64,000 nt of DNA from Mycteria americana. Lineage: Eukaryota > Chordata > Aves > Ciconiiformes > Ciconiidae. Position 1 is the first letter of the stretch; each line of letters opens with the position of its first letter. Of this stretch, positions 48,901-59,026 are shown piece by piece. The position numbers and the translations under genes were made by a program. The stretch lies in assembly GCF_035582795.1 (NCBI RefSeq), contig NC_134366.1, positions 108,259,756 through 108,323,755 of the forward strand, read 5' to 3'. The notes beneath the pieces are model-generated. The model was given only the letters and a program-made list of their open reading frames with translations, was not told the DNA's origin and did not search any database.

Positions 48901-49849
48901 CCAAGACAAGTTCAAGGTTTTGGTTTTGGTCTTAGACTTTACAATGCATGATGGCGATGGCCCAAGCCGCCTGAGGGAACACCTTCTGCAGTCACGGCCA
49001 CTCATGACAGCTGCATTCCACTGGAACAATGGCATTGTTGGCGAAATGGGGAATGAATGGGAGAGACAAACTGCTTCTGCAGCTAGCCCACAACTGAGGG
49101 ATTCATTCCTGGAACACATCAGAGTGACTGTAAACCTCCCTGTCCTCGGAATTAAGTGTAAAATTCACTTGCTTCAATCTTGACTTTCCACAATGATCAG
49201 GGGAAAAAAAAATCCCTAGGGTGTAGACAGGGATGATCTCAGTTTCTTTTTAAAAAGCCCAGATAACAGTGTATGTAAAAGTATAGAAAAACTAGTGTAA
49301 ATTTTGTCCACTATTCCTGTGCAGTTTTTGGTAGTCTTCCTCATGGCTCCTGTCCTCAGAACTTTCACTCTGCTGGCCAGCAGTGAAAATGCTACTTAGG
49401 CTTGTTTTTTGGGTGAGGAAGAATCCCAGTTGAAGAGGAGACAATAGAAAGCCAAGTGGAAAAGCAACACAGAAGAATGTTTCTAAAAATTTTAGCTTCA
49501 TTTTTTCTGCTTCCCTCTTTCCTCTGCACATCTATTCTTAATATACTTTGTATTTGCAGATGTGTTACTGATTGTTGAAATGCAACAGTGAAATTTATTA
49601 ACTGTTGCAGGAGTGTTGCAGCTGTTCTTGGGACAAGAACCTCACTGATCTGTTGTAGCTTGCCTTTGAATGAAAGTGAGGAGATCAAATAGCAGGGAGA
49701 AAATACTAACATTTTTTTTCCAGAAAAGCATTGGACAATGTTGATGGCCCATCTGGCTGTTGTAGTCCTTTTGCTCGATAGTTAAATTTTGGGCCTGAGC
49801 CTAAAGAAATTGTAAATCTGTTCTGAAATAGCTAACAAATGGCTCAGTC
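42931..49849. other. intergenic DNA or unrecognised gene body
   Basis: AT-richer DNA to the right of the 42-kb island. It contains many short open frames of at most 120 codons with no known domain. Donor-like sequences (for example AGGGGTGAGC near 43181) could belong to a transcript from the island but cannot be confirmed. No younger mobile element is recognised. Confidence 0.45.
43570..43665 (-). repeat. degenerate tRNA-derived SINE remnant
   Basis: GCAGTCTGGGCAAGTGCTCT followed by AACCACTTG resembles the tRNA-type segment common to old amniote SINEs (CAAGTGCTCTAACCAC). Boundaries are approximate. It is not a functional tRNA gene, since no paired stems can be built. Confidence 0.35.
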
Positions 49850-50170
49850 TTAAAAAACAGAAGTCCACCGAATCATGGGTGTCATTAGAGGGTGACTAGA
49901 GACCAAGTGTCTGCAGTGCCAAAGGAAGCTGGTGGGTGTCAGGTTCAGAACAAGAGGAGGTGGTTCTTTGCACAGTGTGTCGCTAAGCTCTGAAATTCCT
50001 CGCCCAAGGATATGACAAGTACTAGAAGTTTGCCTGGGTCCAAGGAGACAGCCACATGGAAAAGCAAGCCATCGAGAGTGAGTAGCTATAAAGACACAGC
50101 GTGCAAACTCAGGAGTGGTTGAGAGTGGAAAGTCTTCCAGCGATGTGTTCTGACGCTGTTGCCTAGGCAC
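49850..50170 (+). mobile_element. ancient CR1-like LINE 3' fragment
   Basis: GAAATTCCTCGCCCAAGGATATG, followed by GGTCCAAGGAGACAGCCAC, follows the known CR1 3' UTR phrase (GAACTCCTTGCCACAGGATGTTG). It sits on the plus strand just before a separate fragment from a more internal part of the element, so the two come from different insertions or a rearrangement. Confidence 0.5.
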
Positions 50171-50229
50171 CTTTTTTTAGTCAATATTGCACAGAATGCT
50201 TGGTTGGGGGGATCACTGATCTGACACAG

Positions 50230-51030
50230 TGCAGCTGTCTCTGTATTTTTATGTTTAAGAGCAGTCTGAGGAGAATGGAGGGAATGACAAAGCTTACAGA
50301 GAAATCAGAACTAAAGCTGGCTGTAAAGCAGCGCAGAAGATCTTGCAATTCTGCGTGACTGAGTGAGAAAATGGCAGATGAAATTCAGAATTGATAAATG
50401 CAAAATAATGCACATGGAGAAAAAACAACTAATTATACATACACAGTGATGCGCTCTAAATTACCTATTATCACTCAGGAAGGATCCTGGACTCATTGTG
50501 AATAGTTCTGTGAAAATGTCAGCTCAGTACTCAATGGAGGTCAAAAAGGCAAGCAGAACAATGTTAGGAAGGGGTAGAAAGTGCAAAAAGGAGAGGAAAA
50601 AAAAGAAAAAACCATCAGGCTGTTATATGAATCCATGGAGATCTTGAAAACTGCATGCATTTTGGGCCACCTTATCAAAAGGAAGGTAGAGTAGAATTTG
50701 GAAAAAACCTGTGGAAGGTAACAAGGATCATTGGAATGGTTTTCATATAAGGACAGAAAAGTTTTTCACCTTAAATAATAATAGATTTCGGGGGAGAGGG
50801 ATTGAGTATGATAGCTCTCTGCAGAGGGATAAATGGTGGATGGGAAGACACGGAACAAATAATTCCTTTCTCAGTAATAAACCATACAGGAAAATTAAGT
50901 CTTCAGGATGATGCAAGCTTGAAAACAAGCATGAGGAGGTACTTTTAAAGGCAAAAAACCGCAAGCAAATAATTACATTGTGGCATTTATTCCTGCGGGT
51001 AGTTCGAATAAATAGGTTAAAGCAGTGACT
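50230..51030 (+). mobile_element. ancient CR1-like LINE fragment, RT C-terminal region and 3' UTR
   Basis: Word order matches old amniote CR1 elements: ATGAAATTCAGAATTGATAA, ATGCAAAATAATGCACATGG, CTAAATTACCTATTATCACTC, GACTCATTGTGAATAGTTC, GTCAAAAAGGCAAGCAGAAC, ATATGAATCCATGGAGATCT and GGCCACCTTATCAAAAGGA. Stops and indels break the reverse transcriptase frame throughout, so it is a fossil. Divergence is far higher than in the CR1 end at 56.6 kb, suggesting an insertion that predates birds. Confidence 0.75.
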
Positions 51031-54000
51031 GACAAATTAGTGGGACACAGGTCCACCAAGGATTGCTAAACACGAAGGTGGTGATGCTGCTTCTGGTTCA
51101 GAAAGACCTTAAACTGCCTGCGGCCCAAGGGGGATGGTGCCATGCTTTTCCCAAAGCAGTCAGCGTGGGCCACTGTCCGGGGTGGGATAGCAGAGTCAGT
51201 GAAACTATGGCCTGACACGAGGAGTGTGCTGTCCATTCTCAGCCCTGATGTCGGGTGTAGTCACTGTGACGGTCTGCAGTGTGGGTTGTAGCGGATGAAA
51301 GGTGGTGTTCACAGGACGTGGTATGTGCATGTAACAGTTGAGGAAAGGAAGGCTTTGTTCCTGAATATAAAAAGATGGAATAATTGAAATTCAATGTAAA
51401 AAAACATAGAGAAAACTATGTTGCCTGTCACACGTTGATTTGGTGGGTCATTATAATATCAGAATGTTTATAAACTTTCAGTAGGGTAGGGGAAGATGAT
51501 CTGCGGGGTGCTCTGAGGGCATATAGTCTCAGGTGCACCTTAGTAATGTCAAAGAACGTTTTTCTGTTTCTCATTCCTCACTGCAAAGCCTCTTTTTTTT
51601 TTTTTTTTTTCCCTGAGTTTGTCTTAGTGATATAGTTTTCAGCAAGGTATTAATTTCTGTGAGACATTTAGAGGCATGGGAGATGGTGCTGCCTAAATTT
51701 GAGGTAGTGAAGATCAGAAGTTGGTTATTGCCTATGTTTTGGCGATACTGTAGCCAAAGCTCTCTCGTTAGTTCTCCCAGTCACTTTACACTCGCCCCTT
51801 CTGTCTGTGGAAGAGCAGCTGGTCATAACAGCCATGACAGTGGGTCCTGGGGTGGAGAGTACTTACTTTCATCCCTGAAGCCTTTAAAAAGCAAGACAGG
51901 AATGAAGAAGTTGTTTTTACTGAACTTTCTGTATTTTTTAACTTTATGGACTCAGGGAAAAACATAACAACTAAGGCAGTCTTGTGAATACATGTACATA
52001 CAGTATGTCAGATGGATTTGCTGGACCACAGTCTAATAATAAAAAGAGAAAAAGAAACTTATAAAGTTATTGTTTATTACCTCTTTCACTGGAAGTGAAA
52101 GGAAACTCTACTTTTTCCAATGTTTGTTTGGTTGGTTGTTGGGTTTTTTTTTCCTAAAATAACACCCTGTACAAAGCAAGTGAGGTAATGCTGAATACAT
52201 GTTTTCTAGTGCCAGTCTGCTCAGCATCTGATAGAAAATATCAAGAAGTTGCCCCCATGGAAAGTATCTCCTGAATCAGGTTGAAGGCAATAATAGAGAT
52301 TTTGTGGTTAAAACTTATGCCTATGACAAAGTTCTGAGTATTGGTGTTCCATCTCCTGTCTTCAAAAAAAGCACAAGAATTAGGTAACTAGGGGAATAGT
52401 CTGTATAAGGAGCAAAGATACTCCATGTAAGTACACCACTTTTTACAAGTAGTAAACAATGTGAAGTGGTTTTTAACTCTTAAAAGTACAAAAAAAATCT
52501 GGTATATGTATGCTGGTTTGAGTAATTTCTTCAAGTTACCGAATGGAAGTTATTTTTGTTGTACACATAGTGTTACTCCTGTAGCTAGGTCTTTGCTGAG
52601 GGCTTTAAGTGTTCATTTTACAGTTAGACAAGTAATTTTCAACCTTTCAGTTTGAAGGCCCAGAAGAATGTTCAGTGATGGAAGGAATACCTGTTAGACC
52701 AAATTTAAGCCTGTGAGAGCTGTCTTTGTGGTTTTGTGGTCCCTGAGTCCACTAATGCTTTGGAGATCTCCAGAATTTGAAACAACTTATTTAGACTCGT
52801 TAAATTATGTACCTAAAATAAATAAATAAAAAACCCAAACCTGTTCTCTGCATGGAAGCTAACAATTTATCCCAAGTATGTTGCTGGCTTTGCCAATAGC
52901 TTGCTTTGCACATTTATTCATGCATCTACGAGAGTTTTTCTTTCAAGAAACTGGCTAGTGTATATTTGACCAAATTTAATTATGCTGGACCAATAGAATC
53001 CATTTAAGTCTTCCTTCCTGCAATGCTAAGGAAGTTATGAGCTGGTAAGAAAGCTGGTGTTCTGTTCAAATATTAATCCATGAGTCAGCAATTCTTCATT
53101 ATCAAAACAGATGAACTATCCCTGTCTTCCTGTCCTGATTTAGTCAATTCCCTTCTACTAGTAGCTTTTACTGGTTTGGTTGTTAGGGAGGTCAGATGTA
53201 CTGGTCTTTGGCTCCTAGGATCCCTTCAAGCCATTAAAAATTTTCCATGTTTGGTGTATCACAATTCTAGAAGCTGAAATGGATTGAAATGATAGGTTAC
53301 ATGACAGACATAATAGTTTGGTGATTTGGGGAAAAGTTCCTTTACATTTTCGCTTTTGTCCTGACCTGTTGTAATACAGGATTCAGCTGACTCCAGGCTT
53401 CTGTCCTAGCATTCAAATTCCACTTACAGCTTCATCCCTGATAACCATGAATTCTGACAATAGCTGTTATTACACTGTAGTTAAAATAGTGTAAAAAAAC
53501 CCCCACATCCCAAACCAACAAACCGATCTAAAAGGTAGGGAGGTCATGAGAAAAGACCCAGGTCCCTTTTCATAGAGTTCATTCTGGTAATCAGCCTGTT
53601 GAGGAAGGAGAATGCTTATTAACCTCACGGCATTCTGTACTTGTCTGTAGAATGGATTTCTTCAATAAAAATTGCCTTTGCTGATCCTTCATATGCAACT
53701 CAACCACTTTTTTTTTTTTTTTAAATCTGTCCTTCAAAGAATATGAAGTTGCCAAGTCCTTTCTACAGGGGCAAAGGATCAAAGATGCAACACGTGCACT
53801 TGGACATGTGTACTTGGCATCTGTGTTTCTAACGCTTTCTCTCTCTTTGGTCTGCTTGCTCCTTTACCTTTTTTTTTTTTTCCCCCAATTCTGAGTGGGA
53901 ATCAAGAGGGCAGGAAGGTGGAGGAGGAATGTGCTCAGCCGAACTGGTTTTCCCTGATACTCTCCTAAACAGGACCTCTGGAGGAGGAACCTTCTGTTTC

Positions 54001-56616
54001 AGGACTCTGATGCATCAGTAATGTGATGTCCTGCCTGCATGTTTGGAGGATGCCCATTAGGCTTTGTGCTTTCTGCAGGGAGCTTTTGTATGGAAACAAC
54101 TTGCCCGGTGAAGTAGTGTCTCTCACTGTGTGTAAAACTAAACTGGGCCAAATAGAGAAATTTTGCCAGCTAGGTGGAGCTCCCCCACTAAGTTTATTCT
54201 TGTCTTGATTTTGTACAGCCTCAGTCACTGTCACTAAATCTGTAAGTTCATTTAATAGATGGCCAGTTTACAAAGAAAACTTAAATCAAAATGTAGGAGA
54301 AGCCTTCTCCTCCATGGACTTTGCCACAGGCAGAGGTGAGCACACAGTAAGCTGGGGCTGTACAGATCCGCGCTGTTGTTAAGGCTGTATCTCTCTCTGG
54401 TGTTTTCATTCAGTGCAAACCTGGAAGTGCTGGCAACACTTCAAGTAGTTTTCTTTCTGGATAATAGAATTTAAAAAATACCTCGTGATGACTTAAACGT
54501 AGCCCACGGGTTACTGTACGATAAACTTATCACTTAGCTGTAATAAACACCTGTTCATCGCAAAACTTACTCTTCCCCCTCCCCTCACAGAGTGATTCTC
54601 TAAGCCTGGCATCCTTTGTTTCCATACTTGTTGGGTCTCTAGAGAGCACCGTACCAAGTAATTTCTGTCTATGTGTGACAAGGATGAGCCTTCCCGCTGC
54701 AGCCTGAGATGTGAGGATCAGATGAGATTCATCATGACTTTTTATGCTGTCTCCACAGTAAAGAATCTGCAGGACATTTTAGGACATTTTAGGCATTGAT
54801 GCAGCCACATCATTTTTCTGTTAGGCCGTTAGTGACGCTGAAGGCACTTAGTCTTCAGTAGTTTTCACTAAATACATGAAGTGAAGCTTAGTACATGGTT
54901 TTGTTGATAGTTCGGGAAGAAATACAGAGTCTAGATTGTTGTCTTACAGGGAATTCGTATTTTGGAAAAACACAATTGCTTTGTTGTGGCTGTGAGGAGA
55001 GCCTAATGTATATCCTCATCAGTGTGCAAAATAATGGGTCTGATTTTGCTAAAAGCACGCATGCGGTCAGTTACTGTTGCTCAGCTGCTGAACAGTAATT
55101 CATTATGCTACAGTAATGTGTTTATTGTTTGCTGTGATATCCATATGCTGGAGTAAAAAGTTACAGTTCTGGATTTGAAATGTAATAAAATAGAGCTAGT
55201 AAGACGCTTATTTCTTTTCCAGAGCTACTTTTTGAAGTAAAAGCGAACTTTTTAAGGTCCATAGTGAAGTATAATTAAGTAAAACTTTTTGGGGAAAAAA
55301 AAAAGAAAAGGAAATAGTGAACAAATAACTCTTTATGCCAATAATCAAAGACATTTGTTTGAAACCAAATCTCTCCAAAAGAAATGTACGTATATGTGTT
55401 TCTGTTGTAATATGATACTAGTCTATAGACTTCTGTATGGTCATGTGTGGAATATATTCAACCACTAGCAATCATTCTTTCAATTCACTAAATAATCAAT
55501 TAAAAGGAGAAAATCAGTACCATGTTGTAGCATTAATCATGGCAGTAGAAGAGTTTTAGATTGAGGCAAGTCCTTTTTTTTTCTGAGGATATGCATACAT
55601 TAGTCTAATGGGAAAATGTCTTTAATTCCACCCTGAACAGTGTGGGAAGAGTTTAAAGAGTTTGAAGAATCCTTTTAGTTCAGATACTGAATGAAGGCAA
55701 TCTCTGAGATACCTGCTGACTGATTTCTGAAAAACAGTGCTCTGGGGAGTAACAACCTTACATCAGTTAATGTCTCATGTTTTAATAACTAATGGTGGCA
55801 CATATACACATTTTATCACAACTTACGTAGAGTATGGAAGGTGACACACCAGAAGGAGAAGGGAGGAATTTGGAGGAAACATCAGAAAGTCATTTTCACA
55901 TGCCTGACTGGAGTGGTAACTACATTTGTGATGTTGTGGAAAGAAGGATATTTCGATGCAATGCTAATTTAATTTTATAAATACAGAATTGTTTTATCAT
56001 GAAACCAAATCTATTTTTATATATTTGCTATTCCAATAACATCAGAAAATTGTTGACCCTAAAACCTATGTAGTTGTTAAAGCTTAGCAGCCTGTGTATT
56101 TATTTACAATTGTAATTTCATCCACTTATTAACTGAAGATTTTTTAGCATAGTGTATAGAGTGACTATATTAAGTATTCTCTGCATTCCCATGACACTGT
56201 AGACCTAAGCTGTGCAATGATGACTTTTTCTTGTTTCTTATGAGCACATCTAAATTTTGGAGGAAGATAAGGGTTTGGGGCCTCAGTCTCAAGGAACAGA
56301 TTCAGTCCTCTCTGCAGTCGTAAGTGCACCTTTCCAGCTGATGATTTTGAGCTAAGGAGTGACCTGATATTTGTTGAGTACCATTGACTGTTGGTTCAAG
56401 GCAAATATTTGAAGCATGACCTGCATCAGTGACTCAGTACCTGTGCCAGTACTATAGAAAAAGTTTTGGTTACAATGGTGCATTCACCATCAGGATTACC
56501 ACTTAAAATAAAACAAAAAATAATAAAAAAAAACTTCTTCCTCAGCAGAGCTGTGCAAGAAGACCTTCATGTTCTGGACATAGTCACCAGAATATGTCAA
56601 TACAAGTGTTCTACTT
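51031..56616. other. intergenic DNA, nothing recognised
   Basis: AT-rich DNA with poly-T tracts (near 51594-51611, 53709-53722 and 53869-53881). No gene, RNA gene or further repeat family is recognised. Confidence 0.45.
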
Positions 56617-56945
56617 TTCATAGAATCATGGAATCACAGAACCATAGGGTGGTTTGGATCCAAAGGGACCTTTAAAGACCATTTAGTCCAACCCCCCTGC
56701 CATGGGCAAGGAGATCTTTCACTAGATCAGGTTGCTCAAAGCCCTATCCCACCTGACCTTGAACACTTCCAGGGATGGGGCATCCGCAGCTTCTCTGGGC
56801 AACCTGCTCCAGTGTCTCACCACCCTCATCATGAGGAGTTTCTTCCTTATGTCTCGTCTAAATCTGCCTTGTCTCAGTTTAAAGGCATTGCCCCTTGCCC
56901 TGCCACTACAGGCCTTGGTAAAAAGGATATCTTTTAACTCAAAGG
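56617..56945 (-). mobile_element. CR1 LINE, 5'-truncated 3' end
   Basis: The left end has TCATAGAATCATGGAATCAC, the complement of the terminal ATTCTATGA repeats that mark CR1 3' ends. It continues with TTTAGTCCAACCCCCCTGCC, GACCTTGAACACTTCCAGGG, GGGCAACCTGCTCCAGTGTC and CCCTTGCCCTGCCACTAC, a standard avian CR1 3' region. It is about 330 bp long, truncated at its 5' end as usual for CR1, and moderately diverged. Confidence 0.93.
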
Positions 56946-57985
56946 ATTAGGCCTTGCAATATAGTGCCTCATTATACTCTAGAATACTTTAAAAAGCTAT
57001 GCCTAAGATTTGCCATCAGTAGTAGTGAGTGCCATGATATTACGTGACTGGGGGAGAATCATTAGTTTAAAAACACACTGGCAAAGATGTAAAATTGGTA
57101 TATTAGAGCAAGTGATTTTTAAGTGTCACTTAATGAGCTTCTCTACTTCTGAAGCCAACATTTTAGTGTTAGCTGGTGGTTTTGTATTTGTGTAGACGCA
57201 CTGCAGAGAATTTAAATGACATCATATGAGCTAGTAATGTTTCAAACCAAACAACGGGGCCATACATTTGACTAGAGAAGAAATTTGTGACTAAATAGTC
57301 TTATGGGAACCTTGTAAACCAAAGATGATGGTAGTTTTGCCTTCAGGTTAATCACTGATGCAACTGAATGATTTCCTATCTGTTTGTATACAATGTTGCT
57401 TTCATACTGGGGTACTATAATGTGGTTGCAGAACAATGGACTAAAATATTCAAGCTTTCACTGATGCCCTCTGATTTTTTTCAGACCATTACCACAGAAT
57501 GTGAGTGTGTATTTCAGTCCTTGTGAGAAGATGGAATAACAGCATGCCCCATTGTGGTCAGGAGCCAGATTTCCATCAGTGATGCACATAGTGATTTGTA
57601 TGTATCTGTATATTAATGGCAGGGGAGTCCCCATCCTTGAGACAGTATGTAGGTATGAGGTTATCAATCACTATCTTCGGACCTTAACAGTTCACCCCGG
57701 AGTGGATGCTTTGCAAGCTGAGCAGGGCTAAATACTGGATCCCAACAGACATTGTTTTCTTCTGAGTCATAGTCACTTCAGGCTGTGGTGACAGCTGCTG
57801 ACTTCACAAATAGCTGGGCTGGTTGGGGACGTTAAAACATCATCTCTTCATTACTGATCTTGCTGCTGAAGAGTATCACCCTGGTAAATCTTGTAATGGA
57901 AATAAGTGTGCTTAGTTTGTCCACTACAGGCCCAGCTAGGTTTGATTAAAACAGCTGATAACCTTGCAAACTGGACCAATGTGAA

Positions 57986-58073
57986 TGTCCTGGTTTCGGC
58001 TGGGATAGAGTTAATTTTCTTCCTAGTAGCAGGTATAGTGCTGCTCATGGATTTAGCATGAGAATAATGTGAG
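57986..58073 (+). mobile_element. 5' fragment of an avian ERVL-like LTR
   Basis: TGTCCTGGTTTCGGCTGGGA, then TAGAGTTAATTTTCTTCCTAG, matches the start of the LTR at 10728 for about 88 bp, then similarity stops near GAGAATAATGTGAGGGA. The rest of the LTR is missing, so it is truncated or deleted. Confidence 0.85.
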
Positions 58074-58104
58074 GGAGGGCTCATACAGTCTCTTTTGTTA
58101 GCAG

Positions 58105-58471
58105 GGCTCTGCAAGTGGTAACCTGCAACTAATGGGTTATGAGGAGCAACCAGGAGTGGTAGCAACTTCATCCTACACAACTAGATCTGAAAGAGGATAC
58201 ACGTATGCAGAAAAGCTTGTTCTTACTCAGAGTGCTACTGCTTCAATTTATATTGGTAAAGGAAAAAGAATACCACTTCCCCTTCTCCAAACACAATTAT
58301 TACCAGTACAACTTTGTATTTTAGCTATAAGCTGTGCCAGTATAATGAATTTTAATATCCAGATTGGTATCTCTGTGCTAGGAGGTCTGTATTCACCTGA
58401 TAGTTTTGCTAAAAACATCACACCCTTTACTGAAATCGCTAGAAAAAAACAAGCCTTAAAAAGTTATAGAG
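58105..58471 (+). CDS. putative exon of an unidentified spliced gene
   Basis: An open frame of 122 codons between a good acceptor (TCTCTTTTGTTAGCAG|GGC) and a good donor (AGAG|GTAAGC). The translation includes GYEEQPGVVATSSYTTRSER, then GYTYAEKLVLTQSATASIYIG and ITPFTEIARKKQALKSYR. An alternative internal donor is ATTG|GTAAAG at 58255/58256. The frame leaves in phase 1, and both downstream acceptors (58622 and 59004) continue it without an immediate stop. I do not recognise the protein. It starts 32 bp after an LTR fragment, so chance or a repeat-derived sequence is possible. No upstream exon was found with confidence. Confidence 0.3.
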
Positions 58472-58621
58472 GTAAGCGTTTATGTGGTTTCTCAGTAATG
58501 TTCTAGTTAGGTAAATAATTTAAAATGTTGAGTCAGAATATTTTTTTTGAATAGTGTAGACTGCTCATAATAAATGTAGTAGAATAAATAGGACAGATAC
58601 TTGTTTTTACCTTTGCTGCAG

Positions 58622-58905
58622 AGTACAAATATTTAAAAGGTGTCTTAATCCTTTGTTGGCTTTGTATTGGTTTTGTTTCTGGCCTGAAATTTGCAAAGAG
58701 AGACTCAGAAAAGGAAGTGAAAAGTATTTTACAACTTGAACTAGTTTTAATATCTAGCAGACTTGTTGCAACATCTGTACAGGAGCCTGCAGGGAACATG
58801 AGTATTCTGAAAAGAAAAGTTTCATGCCTGCTTAAATGCTATTGTAGGTTTACTTGCTTAGCATCAGCAAATGGAATGATCTGGCACCTCAAGACTCATG
58901 ACTAG
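58622..58905 (+). CDS. putative second exon (alternative A) with stop
   Basis: Follows the acceptor TTTTTACCTTTGCTGCAG. In phase with the donor at 58471 it reads 94 codons to TAG at 58903-58905, beginning EYKYLKGVLILCWLCIGFVS and continuing GLKFAKRDSEKEVKSILQLE. A hydrophobic segment (GVLILCWLCIGFVSGL) could span a membrane. I find no family resemblance. Frame continuity over both pieces is the only evidence. Confidence 0.22.
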
Positions 58906-59003
58906 GAGAATGGTGTCCTTCAGAATGACTGCAGTTTACAGACATTTTTTCTTATTTCTATATACTATTTGATTCATTAATAAATTTTTTTTTTGCTTTT
59001 CAG

Positions 59004-59026
59004 AGTATGTTGCAAAACTGGCATGA
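59004..59026 (+). CDS. putative terminal exon (alternative B)
   Basis: The acceptor TTTTTTTTGCTTTTCAG|AGTATG is the strongest nearby. Joined to the donor at 58471 it adds EYVAKLA and stops at TGA 59024-59026. It shares its first four bases (AGTA) with the alternative exon at 58622, which fits mutually exclusive use but is weak evidence. Confidence 0.2.
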
